The notes: generated by a model from the sequence alone, not told the origin. A stretch of 64,000 bases of DNA from Lepidostoma basale (GCA_022606425.2 JAHDVF020001557.1:92091-156090); one strand, 5' to 3'; counted from the first letter of the stretch, positions 32,715 through 44,600 are shown. Translations and numbers: made by a program.

Positions 32715-32935
32715 GATGTTTATTGATTATTGGGCAATGATGTTAAACTCCATAAAATAATAATAAGAAAAATGAAAACATCTGTGTATTACAAGTTTTA
32801 TATGATTTAATAGGGAAGACTTGTTTCGCCGTGGTAAGACATTATCAAATAATAGCAAGGCGAAATATGCCATTCTCTTAAATAGAACCTAACTTCTAGA
32901 TGACAGATGTTTTCAATAACATTAATTAGATATTA
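32715..32935. repeat. FB1 fold-back copy
   Basis: Arms with catctgtgtattacaagttt and acttctagatgacagatgtt, and the core caaggcgaaatatgccattc. Confidence 0.7.
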
Positions 32936-33889
32936 GGTAATAGTACTTAATTAATAAAAAAAATCATCATCAAATAACTTATAATCAATTCTTAAACATT
33001 TGTATTAATTAAATATAACACAAGCAAACAATTATCTATTGCGGCCTTGAGGTGAGTTACTCGTGAAAACGGCGCTATACAAATTAGTCTTATTATTATT
33101 TAGTTTTTTTCATTGACAAAAAATGAAAATATGGGATTTCACAGCGTTAACATCTTAATTTTATTAAAAAGTAGTTATTATAATTCCTATTGAATTTAAA
33201 AAAAACACAAAATGAGCTTTCAAAAAGGAATTTACCTATGACTGCCCAAACCATTTTCATTGTACAAATGCGTTTCGCAAGACATAATATTTGCCCCAAT
33301 GTTATGAAAGGTAGATACGGAAATACCTTTTCAATCTACCACCTTAAAAATATTTTGAAAGAATTTGTTATTTCATAAAAGATTCCTTTAAAAAAATTGA
33401 AATACCGGAAAATATATTTTTTAACGTTAAAAATAGATTTTCAAAGGAAAGATCTTTTGAAAACCGTAGCGTGTTTTTGACATAATTCCAAAAAATGTGT
33501 GTTTAATGTTTATGTAAATTCATCTTTGAAAAATAATTCTTTTACCTATTGTATTTAAATTAATAAATCATTTTGGAATTTGTTTGAAAAATGTTTTTTT
33601 TTATACATGGAATAAATTCTGCCAAATTCAAATGTTCTCGAATTCCACCGTTGACATCTGATTGATTTAGTATCTTTATTCTCAACGGTCATCCGTTATC
33701 CATAAATAGAATAATATTTAAAATATTCCTTTTTTTATTATATATGTGTACGCTAGCTTCAAAAAGGTATAACCGAATGTTCAATTTTACATTGAAGACG
33801 GTTGACAAACTAGAAAAATTAAAACAGGAAACACTAGATAACTACCATTCAGATTTTATATCAAAACAAGGCAATATCCTAACTAACTA
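32936..33889. other. No recognised feature
   Basis: AT-rich intron sequence. The 62-codon frame at 33190-33378 has no recognisable motif. Confidence 0.4.
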
Positions 33890-34590
33890 ATTAACTAACC
33901 ATCACGCCGTCTCCCCGAAGGGGTAGGCAGAAATAATGGACTGACACACTTTTCTTTCCTGACATATTTCTCGCGCTTCTTCAACATTCATACATCGTGT
34001 CATGCACGCGCGTCGATTTCTCTGACTCCTCACATGGCCGACATTCAATATTTAATTTATTTGATCGTGCCACGTTTTCCTCGGTTTTCCTCTATTTATG
34101 GGTCCATTTACATCGTTAACATATATTTTTTTTACCATTCTTTCTTCATAAATTCTTTCCATATGTCCAAACCATCTTAATGATCCTTTCATTATTTTGT
34201 TCATAACTTTTCAAATCAAATCAAATCAAATCAGTCAAACTATCATTCGCACCGCATTTACTTATTTTATTTTCATTCAACACTCTATCATACACAGAGT
34301 AACACACATTCGCCTAAGAGATCTCATTTCTACTGCATTTATTCTACTCTCATCCTGCTTTTGCCAGTTCCATGTTTCGCTTCCATACATAAGGGTTGGT
34401 AGAAGAACACCATTGTGCACTGCCATTCTACCTTTTTTGGATAGGTTTTCGTTTGCGATTTACTTTAAGTACACCATTCAATTTGTTGCCTGCCCCAACC
34501 CTTCTTTCAAAATCCCTCTCCACTCGCCCATCTCTTGTAAACATACTACCTAAATACACGAACTCATTTACTTTATTTTTAAGATATTTT
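33890..34590 (-). mobile_element. RTE-like 3' fragment with a tail-only insertion
   Basis: Near-parallel to 90-802 (accatcacgccgtctccccg, gtcgatttctctgactcctc). At 34208-34240 it contains caaatcaaatcaaatcaaat absent from the sister copy at 413-425. Confidence 0.78.
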
Positions 34591-34619
34591 TTACTTAAGT
34601 AAAAAAAAAATATTTTTCA

Positions 34620-35180
34620 TATTATTATTGTTTCATAAACAATGATGTAAATCAATGTATAATTTTTTTTATTTGAGAAAGTTCTTTTTACATTTTATGA
34701 CTTAGAAAGGCGTAACATATTATTCCCATAAAATATGCAAAATTCCATGTTTAACATATTACAATAGTGAAAAGGTCAGTTTTCTAGATGTTTTATTATA
34801 TTTAGTAACATGATTTGACTTACTGGGGACAAGAGGAAGCATCCGTAAAATATTAAAAGAACTTCTAGAAATCGGACGTTTAAATATGTTTTTTCAACTA
34901 AATTCTATCAATCTCTAAAACTAAAATAGATATGAAAATGTTTTAATATAACCTAATTAAGACGGATGAAAACTTCTGTTTTCTAGAAGTTATATTATAT
35001 TTTATATAAATAACATTGTTCTCCTGTCTAAGGCCTTATCAAAATTAACATTTAATAATGCCTTAGACAGGCAATACATGTCATTCACATAAAATAAAAT
35101 GAAACTTCTAAAAAACAGATATTTGCATTCGTAGTTCTGATTTAATGTGAAATATTATAATACATCATTGTTCAAGAAAG
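34620..35180. repeat. Cluster of FB1 fold-back arms
   Basis: Several arms (ggtcagttttctagatgttt, cttctgttttctagaagtta) and the core gccttagacaggcaatacat. Probably two overlapping or nested copies. Confidence 0.65.
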
Positions 35181-35259
35181 TAAACAAGGATATAATAATG
35201 TTACCCTAAATAAAAGTTTATACTATGTTATCCTAAAAAAATAAAAAAATAAAAAATTT

Positions 35260-35470
35260 ATGTTTTTTTAACTACATCCACTTTTGTCTTTATTTTGACA
35301 GAAATCGGTTTCGCCAGGCTCGCTGGCATCGACAGACTGGTGACAATGTTATAAATGACTCCTTTATATACATACAGATCAGGGGTGCTTAATATGTTTC
35401 TGTAGAAAAATAATTTTAAAATAATTATGTAAATCTTACTGGCAATCCATTGCTTTGGCGGAAACACTTT
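35260..35470. repeat. Repeat with hammerhead-like core (same family as 63100-63330)
   Basis: Contains aaatcggtttcgccaggctc gctggcatcgac and acatacagatcaggggtgct, also present inverted at 63130-63215. Confidence 0.65.
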
Positions 35471-35499
35471 GATATTTTAACATTACTCACTGTTAAATA

Positions 35500-35678
35500 A
35501 AAAACTCTGTTTTAATATAAAAAATTTGGTTTCATTTTTTATAAAATCGTCGCGACAGCTGTTTCGGTAACCGATGTCACCATCGTCATGACAATGATAA
35601 AATCGGTTACCGAAACAGCTGTCGCGACGATTTTACAAAAAATAAACTCAATTTTTGATATTAAAACAGTGTTTTTAA
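35500..35678. repeat. Palindrome with 41-bp near-perfect inner arms
   Basis: Left 35535-35575 and right 35602-35642 (aaaatcgtcgcgacagctgt, ttcggtaaccgat) differ at one base. Outer parts (gttttaatat...) also pair imperfectly. Confidence 0.85.
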
Positions 35679-36334
35679 TTTTACTATGTACAAAATTTAC
35701 CAAATATAAATTAAATGATATTAAAGTTAATTTTAGAGCATTCTGTTTAAAACACAATCGAATTTAAATTGATTACAGTCGGTCGTTGTCGAAATAAAGA
35801 CAAAAGTGGAGGTAGTCAAAAAACATTTTATTTAATTATAATTTAAAATGAACTTCCATCAAGACATTTCAGTAAAATTATTCGATTATAATAAATGAAT
35901 GTTATATACTTAATAATATATAATATTAATACTCTTTGGGAATATTATTTTTAAACTGTGATTTTTTATGAACTTTTATGTTTTACAAGTAACAGAAAAC
36001 ATGTTGGTTCATATGGAAAATTTGCGTGGCATTCAATGAAATTAGAAAGAAAAAATCACCGTTTTGAATTCTCCCTTTCGCAATAAACTGCTAAATTTAT
36101 TATCGTCATAAATTATATAATTATTCTTATATATTATTATAACTACGTATGCATAAGTATTCGATGTATTAACCACATTTCATTTGGATATATAATTACT
36201 CATTCGCAACAATGGAGAGAGGTTACTAATTTATGAGGCGAGAAAACTCGTAATTAACAAATAAAACGCCACACGGTTCATTCTGAAACGTAGTCAAAGA
36301 AGATGGACCACGACACATTTCTATTGAACCTTTA

Positions 36335-36405
36335 TTATTATAATTATTTGTTGAATAGCTCTTTACATCATTACACCGCGAACCAGATCTATAAATAATA
36401 ATAAT
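36335..36405 (-). mobile_element. SINE 3'-tail fragment
   Basis: Contains the minus-strand SINE end (ttgttgaatagctctttacatc on the plus strand) beside an (ATA)n run. Only the last 60-70 bp are recognisable. Confidence 0.55.
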
Positions 36406-36481
36406 AATAATATGTTAACTTTTAAAGCGCCGTTTTTTGTGATGTAATCACCTCAAGGGCGCATTAAGACGTGTTTTAAAT

Positions 36482-37036
36482 TTAAATATCAAAGCTGCAT
36501 CGGATTGATATTCGCGATCGATTAGAATAATAGAAAAAAATATGTAAGTTTTTAATTGAGTATGAAATATGAAAAAGATGGGTTTTCAGCTTAGATCTGA
36601 AGTCTGTCGGAACATTTATGCATCTGAGGTGTAAAGGAAGATTGTTACAAGCAGATGGACCGGCTACCGCAAATGCTCGATCCCCGAAATTTGTACTAGG
36701 GCAACGCTTTAGCTCAACTAATCTTCCTATTGCCGAGGAGTTCGCCGAGCGAAGTGTGGATTTTCTTATATTTAGGCTGTAGGTCCGTAATACAGAGCTC
36801 GGATATATAATTTGGAGCCATTTCATATAGCGCTTTGAAAACTGTCCAGCAGAGTTTATATTGGATTCTTTCTGGACTCTTAAGCCAGCCTCTTTGAAAT
36901 GTTGAGTTTTATGGGACTTTTTTGGAATGCCTATAATCAGTCTTGCTGCTGCATTGAACGCAGATTGAAGTTTGTTTAATTGTTGTTTTGGAATGTTTGC
37001 ATCAAGACCAGAGCAATCAAGACCCAGTAGACACAT
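36482..37036 (-). pseudogene. LINE C-terminal region (FAVAGPSA family)
   Basis: 184 codons without a stop: LDCSGLDANIPKQQLNKLQS, AFNAAARLIIGIPKKSHKTQ, FGDRAFAVAGPSACNNLPLH. This is the CR1-like RT tail seen in many insect LINEs. A second decayed copy is at 44328-44600. Upstream RT is missing, and another LINE end (37030-37300) abuts it on the opposite strand. Confidence 0.75.
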
Positions 37037-37300
37037 TTTTTTAGGATGATTCGGGGCTCTATTGAAAACCCCTATGTTCTGGAATAAGAGGTCTGTTTAT
37101 TCCTGATTGTTACCGGTCAATTGTTCTTCACTCCGTCACGCATAAAAAAACCTGCCTTTACTGATGCCAGTAGGAAGAGCATTTCCGACATTGAATTTAA
37201 CCGTCTCAAATTTGGAGATTTCGGGGCAATGTTCATAAACAACATATTGTCAATTCCGGAAGAAATACTGTCTCACTGACTGAACCAAGTTTTTAAAGCG
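37030..37300 (+). mobile_element. Degraded LINE 3' fragment (VPDN family)
   Basis: ttcggggctctattgaaaac, cggtcaattgttcttcactc, atgccagtaggaagagcatt. Sister copy at 39790-40075. Confidence 0.6.
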
Positions 37301-37759
37301 TAAAAAAATATTTCACGGGTTGCAACACGTATATAATATTTCGCCTTTTGTTAGATGTAGTTAGATTGTAATCAAATTCCTGTAATCTCGTAAACAATGG
37401 ACCAGAAAACGGGAAGCTGTTTACAGATAATCAATAATCATTACTTTTATTAGCAGACGTGGATCTCTCTGTTACGTTAATTTGTCAAAGTCAAGTCGGT
37501 GGGCATTTTCCAATTTTGTTTCGGCGAAGACAGCAGGGAGGGATTTTCTTAAAATCGGTCGTATTTTAATATTGTCGAACTTTCTCCGCTTTGCGACGTC
37601 CCGTGAGATAATTTAAATAACTTCTCAGTGTGAAATGAAATAAACTGCAAATATCCAGTTCGCAACATTAAACAGGACGAAAGATTACATTGCCAGGACA
37701 TGAGATTTTCATCAAAATTTTCTGAAACGTTCAATGAAACTATAATCTTCTTATTCTTC

Positions 37760-38215
37760 TTTGCTAGCCTTCTTCTTTCCACTGCTGGATATAGGCCTCT
37801 TCCAATTTCTTCCACTCATCTCTATCCTGCCCCTTTTGCATCCAAGATTTTCCAACCCTTTTGATAATATCATCGGTCCATCTCATCGGTGGCCTTCCGA
37901 CACTTCGTCTATTTTCCCATGGTCTCCAACTGAGTATCCTGGATGCCCATCTATTGCCACCCTGTCAAGCCAAGTGTCCAGCCCATTGCCATTTCAATTT
38001 TGCCACTCGGTCCATGACGTCAGCAACCCTGGTGCGGCGTCTGATTTCTTCATTTATTATGCGGTCATTCAAGCTCACACCAAGTATCTGTCTTTCCATG
38101 GACCTCTGTGTACACTTGAGCCTGTAAGAGTTCTTGCTGTAAGAGTTTTCGTCTCTAGTCCGTATGTCATCATGGGCAGTATACACGTATCGTAGACTTT
38201 TCTTTTGAGACAAAC
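37760..38215 (-). mobile_element. LINE 3' fragment (RPPMRWTDD family)
   Basis: Minus-strand reading includes IINEEIRRRTRVADVMDRVA, KLKWQWAGHLA, then RRSVGRPPMRWTDDI, KKLEEAYIQQWK in shifted frames. Confidence 0.72.
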
Positions 38216-38254
38216 CAGTATTTCAACATTTTCAAATACATGTCTCAGTATAAT

Positions 38255-38334
38255 GAACTATAATAGTAAAATATTATTTTGAAACTATAATAGTAAAATA
38301 TTATTTTGAAACTATAATAGTAAAATATTATTTT
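38255..38334. repeat. Tandem repeat, three 27-bp units
   Basis: Unit gaaactataatagtaaaata + ttatttt at 38255-38280 (one base short), 38281-38307 and 38308-38334. Confidence 0.95.
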
Positions 38335-38336
38335 GT

Positions 38337-38708
38337 ATAAAACAAAAACTGGTCCAAGTTAGCATATAAATTGGAGTGACATTTCCAGGCGTTATCTAGC
38401 AGTGCGTTAATAGGCGGTAGCCTTTCACATTACATTATAAAGATCTTCTGCTTAATGCTTAAATCTAATCTTCATAGATGGCGCATTGAAACTGACATAT
38501 GAATTGTGATGTTGGATATTAACATATATACAACTTCCAAAAATTTGTCAGACATGGTGGTCATAAGAAAGGTGGAATGGGGAATGTTGTAATTACGTAA
38601 AGCGTGCGCTTAACCCAACCAATGACAGGTCATAAGTCCTGTAAACACCTAGATCACCATATTCAGTTTCCAGTTTGCATCTTCGTCTCCATTGAGATAA
38701 AATTAATC
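38337..38708. mobile_element. Family T element with the intact mariner target site
   Basis: Closest relative of the mariner-bearing copy. It has aacatatatacaac at 38531-38544 where the other copy has the mariner. It begins at the same internal point (gtataaaacaaaaactggtc) as 19272 and ends with the right arm. Confidence 0.75.
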
Positions 38709-38719
38709 CATAAAATATT

Positions 38720-39180
38720 AACTTCTTCTTCTTTCGGTGCCGTGTCAGGTCCCCCCAACGTTGGCGATCACTACAGCAAAGGCATCTCCATTTGGAACAG
38801 GTTCGGAACTCTTGTTATTCCTGTCCACTCTTTTTCGCCATAGTGATTCCTGGGAAAATGTGACCAGAGTGGTTTCCCGTTGCCTTCTCTGGTGGATTTT
38901 TCTGTCTGGGTTACCTTCCCTTAGCTAGTTGGATCTGGTTTGGAGGCGCCAGAAACTCGCCTTTCATCCCCTCGTTATCTGCTGTGATCACACGGTTATG
39001 AGTGTGATCCCATTGCCCGGGGTTCGCGACATGGACGCTAACGAGTTGGACTAGTCAGTAGTGTTGCCGGTGGAATGCAACTGGGCGTTTCGCAGCATTT
39101 TATATAATCACACCCTCCAGCAAGATGTGACTCGCCGCGACCCTACTGACAATTCGAACCCAACCCCCAAAATATTAACA
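38720..39180 (-). mobile_element. LINE fragment with an RTE/BovB-like motif
   Basis: 38720-38830 is the RMLRIPWTD-family 3' end. The sequence after it reads, on the minus strand, gaaggcaacgggaaaccact then cattttcccaggaatcact, which resembles a stretch I remember from RTE/BovB-type elements. No intact frame. Confidence 0.5.
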
Positions 39181-39364
39181 TCAGATGTCTATTCTGATTT
39201 GTGTGACATTTAATATTTTATTGATTTGATCGTGCCACGTTTTTCTCGGTCTCGAAAGACTATTTGAAAACGCTGAATGTAAAATCTTTGATTTATCTTA
39301 AGAGCCCTCTACATGAAAGAGTACTGGGTATATCCTTGGGTTTATCCAACGGCATTTCTCTTGG

Positions 39365-39745
39365 GTCTTCTTCTCCGGTCTCAATCTAACGATTGGTCTG
39401 CAGCAAGACGGCGCATCTCCTATTCCACTCCGCCCGGTCCTCGACAACTCTCTTCAACTCCGCATAAGAGGTGCAGCCCATATCTCGGTAAATCTGGTCT
39501 AGGTACTCTTGACGAGGTCGTCCTCTGCCAATCGATCCCTCGACCATTCCTTCCAACACATTATGCAGGAAACATTCGTGTCGCAACACATGACCAATCC
39601 ATCTTGCGCGCCTTTCCGCTATGGTGATCAACACGTGCCTACTCTCTTCAACTCTGCTGAGAACTTCTTCATTTGTAATGTGGTCTCTCCATGAAACATG
39701 GGCAACTCGTCGGTAGGTCCACATCTCTTGGGTATGCTGGGGTAT
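39365..39745 (-). mobile_element. LINE 3' end (RPRQEYLDQ family)
   Basis: Minus-strand WTYRRVAHVSWRDHITNEEV, RARWIGHVLRHECFLHNVLE, GRPRQEYLDQIYRDMG, an open 112-codon stretch. Confidence 0.78.
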
Positions 39746-39784
39746 AACTCCCTCGAACTGAGGAGGGAAGGATTAATGTCAACG

Positions 39785-40075
39785 CATTTTATCAAACTGA
39801 TTCGGGGCTTTATTGAGAACCCCTATGTTCTGGAGCAAATAGGTCTTTTTGTTCCTGATAATTACCTGCGATAGCGCCGACATCAATTGTTCTTTGCTCC
39901 GTCGCGCAGAACCAACCTGCCTCGGTGATGCCAGTAGGAAGAGCAATTCGGACGTTGAATCTAATCGTCTCGGATTTGGACATTTTCAGTGTCAGTGTAG
40001 CAGTATTCATAAAAAATATATTACAAATTCTGGAAAGAGTACTGCCTCACTGACGTCGACATATTTGGGTTCCTT
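39785..40075 (+). mobile_element. Degraded LINE 3' fragment (VPDN family)
   Basis: ctttttgttcctgataatta, cgatgccagtaggaagagca, with frame breaks. Confidence 0.6.
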
Positions 40076-40774
40076 CTGATATGTATGATTTTTTTGGTTT
40101 CATGTTGTTTTATCTTTGTCTTATCATTGTAACACGATTTTATGTCCAAATGAGTTGCCTAAATGTTTTTTCGTTTGTTACGTCTCATTTGTGTATTATG
40201 TTTAAACAAATAAATAAATTATCAACATATCAAAATATTTTTATTTTCCGCATAAAAGGCTTAGAATTTTTTTTATTTAATCAAATATGCATTTTAATTC
40301 TGCACGCGCCACCACTGAAAGATTCGGCAATCGGCTTTTGTTACTAGTCATCTAATTTACGACACATAAAACTTCTATAACTACCCTATTCCATTTGCCC
40401 TACTGATTTCCAAGCTTAAATTAAAACTAAGGGTGCTTTATTAAATCAGTATCTCAGATGAAACTATCGCAGATATTTAAACTGAATTGGATTGTCTTAA
40501 AATGAAGAAATTTAGCGATGATAAAATAACATTATTTGGCTTCATAATTGTTTTCATATAACAGATGTAGACGAGAAGCTTACATCATTTGAATCTACGC
40601 AACGCGAAGGAACAATATAATTAGAATTATCGCATTTTAAATATGTAAAATCATTGTTATAATTATTAGTAAATAATTGTTAAAATATGTTTTTCTCTGA
40701 AACCCTTTATTATATTATATACACTGGAATATTTTTCTGATTTACATAACGCCATTTAGTAGTCGTTTCCTATG
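40076..40774. other. No recognised feature
   Basis: AT-rich. The 88-codon frame at 40081-40347 is hydrophobic by composition only. No repeat match noted. Confidence 0.4.
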
Positions 40775-41240
40775 AAGCATGAAACTAGCAAAATAACGAT
40801 GAAAGTAGAATAAATGCAGTAGAAATGAGATCTCTTAGACGAATGTGTGGTACTCTGTGTATGATAAAGTGTCGAATGAAAATATAAGAAGTGAATGCGG
40901 TGCGAATGATGGTATTATGAACAAAATGATGAAAGGATCATTTAGATGATTTGGACATATGGAAAGAATTAATGAAGAAAGAATGGTAAAAAAAATATAT
41001 GTTCTCGATGTAAATGAAACCAGAAATAGAGGGAGACCGAGGAAAACGTGGCGCGATCAAATAAATCAATTATTAAATGTCGGGCACATGAGGGGTCAAA
41101 GAAATCGACGCGCGTGCATGACACGATGTATGAATGTTGAAGAATCGAGAGAAATATGTCAGGAAAGAAAAGTGTGGCAGTCCATTATTTCTGCCTACCC
41201 CCTTCGGGGAGACGGCGCGATGGTTAGTTAGTTAATAATA
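40775..41240 (+). mobile_element. RTE-like 3' end, (TTAG) tail
   Basis: Reads MERINEERMVKKIYVLDVNE, TRNRGRPRKTWRDQINQLL, RRACMTRCMNVEESREICQE and ends gacggcgcgatggttagtta. The best open copy of this C-terminus in the window. Confidence 0.82.
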
Positions 41241-41254
41241 TTTATTTATACTCC

Positions 41255-41510
41255 ATAATTATAAATAATGAAAATAAAAAATAAAAATTTAAGAATTTTT
41301 CTATGTTTATTTTTAGTGTAAAATCTACTTATTAATTTTCGTCTTCGACCGGTTTCGGCAGCTCGCTGCCATCTTCTGGTGGCAATTAATAAGTAGATTT
41401 TACACTAAAAATAAACATAGAAATATTCTTAAAAAAAAAAAAAAATAATTCATTATTTACAATGAACTTTTACCAAGATATTTCAATCAACAACATCAAT
41501 AACTCCATGA
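41255..41510. repeat. FB2 fold-back with hammerhead-like core
   Basis: Arms tttctatgtttatttttagt/gtgtaaaatctacttatta and complement enclose accggtttcggcagctcgct gccatcttctgg. The outer end aatgaacttttaccaagata recurs at 5960, 35850 and 62990. Confidence 0.8.
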
Positions 41511-41949
41511 TTATCCTAGAAGTACTCGTCGTTCATTTGATTCAATATTTTCTATTATATAAATGTATATGTTTAAGTACTTTGTGCATAGATATCCCTA
41601 ATCCTACATTGTGCTTTCTTCTGTTCCCTTTGATTCCAGATTAAGTAGAGATTAAAAACAAATGAATTTCTGGGCCATTCTGAATTTAAGCCGAGGCTTA
41701 TGTAAGACTTGGGTTCGAATGCTTTCTGTGTACATTCAAGATCTCTTTTCTGGCTGGATTTAATCTTTGGTTTTGTGGATACTTTAAATTGCATTTTGCT
41801 TAACACAAATCCTTTGTACATTGGTCTTTTGAGAATAATTAGATTTTAAATCCTCTTGGAGCACTAAATTAATATCTTTTGTAACTCAAATTTTATTTTA
41901 ATTGATTTGAGAAACGCATATATCAAACAATGCCTGTAATAACGTAATA

Positions 41950-42200
41950 ATTTTGATGGACGACCTTCGCGGCAGAGTGGTAAAAGCATCTGAATTCCAT
42001 ACCGAAGGTCCCGGGTTCGATTTCCGGCGATGGAAGTGTGATTGTCACACTGTCTTTGGTCTGGTGTAGAATTCACGTTACAATAAAATGGCGATAGATT
42101 GGCTACCTATCACATGTCACGCAAATCAATATAATAGCTAAAAAATAAATTGTATACAGTAATCAGATTCAAACGACCTGTTGTATACATAAAAAATTTA
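41950..42200 (+). mobile_element. tRNA-like SINE, best-preserved copy
   Basis: The head cttcgcggcagagtggtaaa resembles a pol III A box and ggttcgatttccgg a B box, about 45 bp apart. A body shared with the copies at 3575, 11768, 22345 and 26845 follows (cactgtctttggtctggtgt, aattcacgttacaataaaat, ctacctatcacatgtcac) and then an A-rich tail. I call it a SINE rather than a tRNA gene because the head is followed each time by the same non-tRNA body and no tRNA cloverleaf closes. Confidence 0.85.
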
Positions 42201-42204
42201 AAAA

Positions 42205-42345
42205 AAAATAAAAATCTCTTAGGCAGGCGAAACATGTACCTAATTCATATGAAATATTATAAAACTTCTTAAAAAGAGGGGTTTTCTTTCGTATTAATTA
42301 TGTAATACGATGTTTTACATCACTGTTCAAGAAACAATAAATACT
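42205..42345. repeat. FB1 half copy
   Basis: cttaggcaggcgaaacatgt and the outer arm to gttcaagaaacaataaata. Confidence 0.68.
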
Positions 42346-42409
42346 TTACATGGACCTGTTTAATTATTCCAAAATATGTCTTAGTATTATAAGGAAACTT
42401 TAGATCATT

Positions 42410-42690
42410 ATGATGGTTTGGACACATGGAAAGAATGAATGAAGAAAAATGGCAAAGAAAGTAAGTTAACCATGTAAACGGAACTAGAAAAAGAGGAAGA
42501 CCGAGGAAAACGTGTCACGAGTAAATTAATCAAATATTAAATGTCGAGTCAGATAAATCGACGTGCATGCATGACACGATGTATGAATGTTGAGGAAGAG
42601 AGAGAAGTATGTGAGTAAGAGTGCGGTGGTTCTTTTTTCTGCCTACCTATTCGGAAAGACGGCGCTATGGTTATTTAGTTGGTTAAACTA
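42410..42690 (+). mobile_element. RTE-like 3' end
   Basis: gatggtttggacacatggaa, aagaccgaggaaaacgtgtc, gacggcgctatggttattta. Confidence 0.68.
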
Positions 42691-43194
42691 ACTAAGTAAC
42701 TAACCATCACTCTGTCTCACCTAAATTTCTTAAACGCTTTCATACATAAAGGTCATTAGTGTTAGTTAATTAAGTTCATTTTTTTTGTTAAAAAAGTACA
42801 TAAGTTGCCAAATATTTAAATTAATAAAATCATTAAAACTGTAATGGTATGAATAATTCATTTCTTATATATCTCTTCCCGTGTAACTCCGACATTACCT
42901 TCCTACGATTAAGTCGCCCAAATTTATATGACTTCGGATAATTTACTTACAAATATTTTCGCTTTTATAGCCCTACCTGAATTAATTAATTAATTAATTA
43001 AAAAAAGAGAAAACATGCTCCTTAATTACGGTCCTTGAAAGTATTCAAAGGACTGCTTACACAGTGAGGGAGATGTCTCGTTTCCAGAAATGCTTCAGAT
43101 TCAAGTGGATAGATCAAGCAAATACACTTTTTTATCTTTAATTATAATCTTTGTTCTAGACCTTCGTAGAATTATTTTATTTTTATAACTAATT

Positions 43195-43675
43195 AACTAA
43201 CTAAACATCACGCCATTTCCCTGGAGGGGTAGCCAGAGAGGATGGATCGCCACAATGCTCTGTCCTGGGTCCTGGCATACCTCTACATTCATTCATCGTA
43301 CCATGCACGCACGTCGATTATTCCGAAATTGAATGTGACCGCCTTTTAGTAATTGATTAATTTGGTTATGCCATGTTTTACTCGGTCGTCCTCGGCTTCT
43401 TTTTCCACTCACGCTGCTTGTGTACAACTTTTTAACTATTCTACTCTCATCCATTCGTTCCATATGTCCAAACCATCTCAGGGATCCTTTTTTAATTTTA
43501 TCCATGGTGCAGTCATCTGCCTTACATTTCTTTCTTATTTCATCGTTCGGTATTCTATCATACAACGTTTTCCCGCTCATTCTTCTTAGTGATCTCATTT
43601 CTACGGCGTTTATCCTGCTTTCATTCTTCTTTTGCCAGCTTCAAGCTTCAGTTCCATACATGAAGGTTGGAACAC
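43195..43675 (-). mobile_element. RTE-like 3' end (KTLYDRIPN variant)
   Basis: Minus strand: MRSLRRMSGKTLYDRIPNDE, KGSLRWFGHMERMDESRIVK, KRSRGRPSKTWHNQINQLLK. A more divergent subfamily than the copy at 40775. Confidence 0.78.
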
Positions 43676-43689
43676 ATAAATACATACAA

Positions 43690-43865
43690 TTCTTATTTAT
43701 TGTTTATTTAACAATGGTGTAAATCTCAATATTAAACACTTAATACTGATGAAAATCTATGCTTTCCAAAAGTTTTATTATTTTTATGGGAGATATATGT
43801 TTCGCCATGCTAAGGCAATATCAAATGTGATAATGTCTTAGCAAGGCGAAACATATCAATATATC
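43690..43865. repeat. FB1 fold-back copy
   Basis: Arms aaatctatgctttccaaaag..., core gtcttagcaaggcgaaacat; only one outer arm. Confidence 0.68.
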
Positions 43866-43869
43866 ATTT

Positions 43870-44310
43870 GGAAGCCCAGAGAAAGAGCAGTCATCTTGGA
43901 ACTAGAAAGGATCCAGAAACGATTTTTGAGATATTTATAACTCAGGGAGTATAACTATTATCCTTTTTTGTACCCCTCACTATTTCTCCCAGGAATGTTG
44001 GATTTCTACACTTTTGTAACTCGTCGAATGATCTTTCTAAGTAATCGTTTTTTTAAACCATTATCCGGAGGTATTTACAATCCAGAAATACTGAGAGAAC
44101 TAAATCTATACGTTCCCCACAGTTATAGTAGAGCAAGGGGGCATATATTATTTTATGCCCCAAATTGCCGCACAGAGGCCCTTCGAAATTCTCCTGTATT
44201 GAAGATTTGTATTTTAAATGAGGTTGCAAAAGAGGTAGACCTCTTTGGATGCAATTATGGCGAATTCGCGAATACCCTTACAATAAGGGCAGCAAGTAAA
44301 TAACTGGCAT
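43870..44310 (+). mobile_element. LINE 3' fragment (VPHSYSRARGH type)
   Basis: The 111-codon stretch contains LRELNLYVPHSYSRARGHIL and VLKICILNEVAKEVDLF, a divergent member of the VPDN tail family. Confidence 0.62.
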
Positions 44311-44327
44311 ATTTATTCATAAGGTTA

Positions 44328-44600
44328 TTATCTAAGGTATGAAGGGAGATTCTTCCAAGCTGATGGGCCGGCTACTGCAAAGGTCCGATCCCCGAAATGT
44401 GTACTAAGCTCAACTAATCTTCGTGTGTGAAAAGAAGTGTGGATTTCCTTGGATTTAGGCTGTCCGTTATACAGAGTACGAATATATAACTTGGTGCTAT
44501 TCCATGTAGCGCTTTGAAGACTGTCCAGCGGAGTTAATACTGGATTCTTTCTGGACATTTAAGCCAAAAAAATTCTTTGAGATGTTGTGTTATATGGGCT
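44328..44600 (-). mobile_element. LINE C-terminal remnant (FAVAGPSAW family)
   Basis: TRRLVELSTHFGDRTFAVAG, PSAWKNLPSYLR on the minus strand; shortened relative to 36482-37036. Confidence 0.68.

Noticed and set aside
33190..33378. Small protein gene of 62 codons
   Set aside because: AT-rich low-complexity frame with no motif, no splice or promoter context, and of chance length for this composition.
41953..42020. A tRNA gene on the plus strand
   Set aside because: A- and B-box-like motifs are present, but no closed cloverleaf, and the same non-tRNA body follows in every copy, so it is a SINE head.
42952..43010. Telomere-like or functional AT tandem (attaattaattaatta)
   Set aside because: Short simple repeat, no TTAGG units, ordinary for this AT-rich DNA.
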